NCBI GenBank assembly: GCA_002491245.1 | Contig: DKVO01000015.1 | Span: 2,465-17,511, forward strand | Reading direction: 5' to 3' | Origin: Porphyromonadaceae bacterium UBA7176 | GTDB taxonomy: Bacteria > Bacteroidota > Bacteroidia > Bacteroidales > Muribaculaceae | DNA: 15,047 nucleotides | Shown here: positions 13,394 to 15,047 of the stretch, piece after piece | How the letters are laid out: each line of letters starts with the position of its first letter | How positions within the stretch are numbered: position 1 is the first letter of the stretch | The notes under the pieces: model-generated | The model's database searches: none | Told to the model about the DNA's origin: nothing | The model's input: the letters and a program-made list of their open reading frames with translations, nothing else | Made by a program: the position numbers and the translations under genes

Positions 13394-13951
13394 TTGCCTC
13401 CGGCAACTTTGCGATGCAGGTCTTGGCACGACGCGGAGCGTCGCGCTCCTAACGATGCTTGGTGAGGCACGCGCTTCGCGGTGCTTTTCTTCTGGATGGT
13501 GCGTGGCCGCCCATGTCACTGCGCTCCATAGGCGGTTAACCGAGAAGTCTCCGCTTTGCGGAGGTGATGCTGATGCGCTGAGGTGGGGTGAAAATGCGGA
13601 GCATTTTCTTCCTTTGAATGCTTTGCCTCCGGCAACTTGGCGATGCAGGTCTTGGCACGACGCGGAGCGTCGCGCTCCGAACGATGCTTGGGGAGGCACG
13701 CGCTTCGCGGTGCTTTTCTTCTGGATGGTGCGTGGCCGCCCATGTCGCTGCGCTCCATAGGCGGTTAACCGAGAAGTCTCCGCTTCGCGGAGGCGATGCT
13801 GATGCGCTGAGGTGGGATGAAAATGCGGAGCATTTTCTTCCTTTGAATGCTTAGCCTCCGGCAACTTTGCGATGCAGGTCTTGGCACGACGCGGAGCGTC
13901 GCGCTCCTAATGATGCTTGCCTCGATGAGGTAGGGTGAAAATGCGGAGCTT
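13394..13951. repeat. 229-bp tandem repeat, two full copies and one internally deleted copy
   Basis: Copy 1 is 13394-13622 and copy 2 is 13623-13851; by eye they differ at about 7 of 229 positions. Copy 3 (13852-13951) keeps the first 68 bp, lacks about 111 bp, and resumes with GAGGTAGGGTGAAAATGCGG. Each full unit carries short inverted repeats: TTGCC-TCC-GGCAA, CGACGC-GGA-GCGTCG overlapping GGAGCG-TCG-CGCTCC, GCACGCG-CTT-CGCGGTGC, the palindrome CGGTTAACCG, CTCCGC-TTT-GCGGAG and AAAATGC-GGA-GCATTTT. There are no spacers as in CRISPR, and no transposase. The function is unknown. Confidence 0.9.
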
Positions 13952-13982
13952 TTGTTTACTGTAATGGTTTTGTTTTTTTATT

Positions 13983-14702
13983 ATGGTTGAAAGGATTGAA
14001 TGTATAGCGTTGCGTACTGTCCGTGTTAATGACAGTCGAAATCTACTGTCGGTATGGTGCCGTGGGCATGGGCGTCTTACTGTTGCTATGCCTGCCGGCA
14101 GGGGACGGGAGGCTTTGCGTCGGCGTGCTCTTACTGCTCCACTGGCTCTCTTTGAGGCTGTGTCGGATATCCGTGCTGACCGCGAGATTATTTCTGTGCG
14201 CGATCTTGCTCCTATGTCGGGATCTCCGGCGATGAGTCTTACTCCGGTGCAGTTTTCTGTGGCTACTTTTCTTGCTGAGGCTTTGGATGTGCTGTTGCGC
14301 CGCACACCGCACGATGATGCGTTGTCGTCTTTTCTATTCGATGCCATGCGCTGTTATGGTGTCTCGCCGTCGGTTAATTTTCATGTCTCGTTTCTGTGTC
14401 ATTTGACGGAGTTTCTCGGTATCGCTCCTGATGTGGCCGGGGTAGGGCGGAGTGTTGTGTTTGATTTGCGCGAGGGTCGGTTCTGTGCTACGCCTCCGCT
14501 CCACGGTGATTTCCTGTCGCAGGAGGAGGGACGTGTGCTGAGGGTTCTTTTGCGTGTTCCGTTGGAGCGTTCTGGTATGATTTCGATGCGTCAGTATGAT
14601 CGGCGTCGGGCTCTTGATGTAATTCTTCACTATTATAGTTTGCATCTTTGCGAGCTTGAGGGGCTGCAGAGCGTGTCGATTTTGCGTCAAATATTCGACT
14701 GA
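13983..14702 (+). CDS. recO: DNA repair protein RecO
   Basis: The product has 239 residues, a normal RecO length. RecO acts in RecF-pathway recombination, where with RecR it loads RecA onto SSB-coated single strands. The N-terminal OB-fold part reads IALRTVRVNDSRNLLSVWCR then GRLTVAMPAGRGR. The helical part has LTPVQFSVATFLAEALDVLL and NFHVSFLCHLTEFLGIAPDV. The end has DFLSQEEG and ILHYYSLHLCELEGLQSV, patterns I recognise from Bacteroides RecO. No zinc-binding Cys cluster is apparent. It is a separate transcription unit from the ribosomal genes. The ATG follows a T-rich stretch without Shine-Dalgarno. Confidence 0.88.
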   Translation: MVERIECIALRTVRVNDSRNLLSVWCRGHGRLTVAMPAGRGREALRRRALTAPLALFEAVSDIRADREIISVRDLAPMSGSPAMSLTPVQFSVATFLAEALDVLLRRTPHDDALSSFLFDAMRCYGVSPSVNFHVSFLCHLTEFLGIAPDVAGVGRSVVFDLREGRFCATPPLHGDFLSQEEGRVLRVLLRVPLERSGMISMRQYDRRRALDVILHYYSLHLCELEGLQSVSILRQIFD

Positions 14703-14730
14703 AAGACCAATATAATCGCAATAAAAGACA

Positions 14731-14756
14731 AAAATGCATTTTTTTGAAATTTTTTC
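14731..14756. terminator. possible weak terminator after recO
   Basis: AAAATGCATTTT is a perfect AT-rich palindrome followed by more T, then GAAATTTTTT. It begins 28 nt after the recO stop. The stem is weak and the loop tight, so termination is uncertain. The A/T-rich stretch may instead serve as an upstream element for the tRNA promoter just after it. Confidence 0.3.
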
Positions 14757-14765
14757 GCCAAAATA

Positions 14766-14797
14766 TTTGCACAGTAATTAAAACAGTAGTAACTTTG
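14766..14797 (+). promoter_or_regulatory. Bacteroidota sigma-ABfr-type promoter for tRNA-Asp
   Basis: TTTG (14766-14769), 20 nt of spacer, then TAACTTTG (14790-14797) exactly fit the Bacteroides -33/-7 consensus TTTG-N19-21-TAnnTTTG. A start about 7 nt downstream would give a tRNA 5' leader of roughly 40 nt. The A/T-rich region upstream may strengthen it. Confidence 0.88.
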
Positions 14798-14842
14798 CAG
14801 TGCAAAAGCGAAACAGCCGATGCCTCTCCCACCAAAACGAAC

Positions 14843-14916
14843 GGTGTGGTAGATCAGCTGGTTAGATCGTCTGCCTGTCACGCAGAAGGTCGCGGGTTCG
14901 AGTCCCGTCCATACCG
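14843..14916 (+). tRNA. tRNA-Asp (GTC)
   Basis: A full cloverleaf can be drawn by hand. The acceptor GGTGTGG pairs with CCATACC (one G-T). The D stem is GATC/GATC. The anticodon stem is TCTGC/GCAGA with loop CTGTCAC, anticodon GTC. The T stem is GCGGG/CCCGT with loop TTCGAGT. The discriminator is G and CCA is not encoded, so it must be added afterwards. It has its own promoter upstream. Confidence 0.97.
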
Positions 14917-14930
14917 CAAGAGGAGAGAGG

Positions 14931-14975
14931 AGAATGAGAAATGGTAATCTTCGGATTTCGTTTCTCATTCTTTTT
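14931..14975 (+). terminator. terminator-like hairpin between tRNA-Asp and tRNA-Arg
   Basis: AGAATGAGAAA (14931-14941) pairs perfectly with TTTCTCATTCT (14961-14971). The stem continues with three pairs, one bulged T, and AATC-TTCG-GATT, capped by the very stable C(UUCG)G tetraloop. TTTTT closes it at 14971-14975. About 18 bp in all. It looks like an intrinsic terminator for tRNA-Asp, but it ends 4 nt before tRNA-Arg and no second promoter is visible. Confidence 0.75.
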
Positions 14976-14979
14976 ATAA

Positions 14980-15047
14980 GGGCCGGTAGTTCAACGGATA
15001 GAATAGAAGTTTCCTAAACTTTTGATAGCAGTTCGATTCTGCTCCGG
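14980..15047 (+). tRNA. tRNA-Arg (CCT), 3' end cut by the window
   Basis: The acceptor 5' strand is GGGCCGG, with CCGG of the 3' strand visible before the window ends. The D stem is GTTC/GAAT. The anticodon stem is GAAGT/ACTTT with loop TTCCTAA, anticodon CCT, which reads AGG. The T stem is AGCAG/CTGCT with loop TTCGATT. About three acceptor bases and the discriminator lie outside the window. No promoter is evident in the 63 nt between the two tRNAs. Confidence 0.93.

Larger units (their letters stand above)
13214..13982. other. non-coding region between the rplQ terminator and recO
   Basis: About 770 bp without a credible gene, dominated by a 229-bp tandem repeat and its degenerate flanks. 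Open frames exist on both strands, including 233 codons on the minus strand. However, 229 is not a multiple of three, so the same repeat is read in different frames within one ORF. No family is recognisable in the translations. No convincing recO promoter was found: TTTG and TTTTG occur near 13952-13971 but without the TAnnTTTG spacing. recO may use a weak promoter or the array's edge. Confidence 0.75.

Noticed and set aside
13386..13760. 124-codon plus-strand ORF in the repeats
   Set aside because: Same reason: repeat-derived, frame changes between copies, no family pattern.
13163..13864. 233-codon minus-strand ORF across the tandem repeats
   Set aside because: The same 229-bp unit is read in different frames in one ORF, and the ORF also covers the rplQ terminator. 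Open frame is due to GC-rich repeats.
13251..13951. CRISPR array
   Set aside because: Direct tandem units of 229 bp without unique spacers and no cas genes.
13948..13975. possible recO promoter (TTTG ... TAATGGTTTTG)
   Set aside because: Spacing and -7 element do not fit TTTG-N19-21-TAnnTTTG.

Overview
This window is the main ribosomal-protein superoperon of a member of the Bacteroidota, almost certainly order Bacteroidales. A Muribaculaceae-like family is my best guess. The evidence is threefold. The proteins read like Bacteroides homologues: L2 ending in KYIIERRKK, RpoA starting MAILAFQKP, a Cys-free L36. Start codons are preceded by A/T-rich stretches and mostly lack Shine-Dalgarno motifs. 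A textbook Bacteroidota promoter (TTTG-N20-TAACTTTG) lies ahead of a tRNA gene. Family-level placement is inference.

Layout, all on the + strand. (1) Positions 1-3183 hold the end of the S10 operon: rplB (5' end cut by the window), rpsS, rplV, rpsC, rplP, rpmC, rpsQ. (2) Positions 3186-8764 hold the spc operon: rplN, rplX, rplE, rpsN, rpsH, rplF, rplR, rpsE, rpmD, rplO, secY. (3) Positions 8800-9946 hold map, infA and rpmJ. (4) Positions 9953-13146 hold the alpha operon: rpsM, rpsK, rpsD, rpoA, rplQ, ending in a strong intrinsic terminator. (5) Positions 13214-13982 are non-coding and filled with a 229-bp tandem repeat made of short palindromes. (6) Positions 13983-14702 hold recO. (7) Positions 14766-15047 hold a promoter, tRNA-Asp(GTC), a terminator-like hairpin, and a tRNA-Arg(CCT) cut by the window end.

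The genes form one functional set: ribosomal proteins of both subunits, the start factor IF-1, the SecY channel that receives nascent membrane proteins, the aminopeptidase that trims their first Met, and the RNA polymerase alpha subunit. Most genes are 2-45 nt apart. Two places break this packing: 130 nt before rpsH and 281 nt before rpsD. Both fold into clear hairpins. They lie directly before the genes for S8 and S4, the two proteins that autoregulate these operons in E. coli, so they are the best candidates here for ribosomal-protein-binding mRNA leaders.

The least ordinary parts are the two structured leaders, the tandem array between rplQ and recO, and the hairpin squeezed between the two tRNA genes. 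I see no phage, transposon, CRISPR or defence genes, and nothing that amounts to a new multi-gene system.
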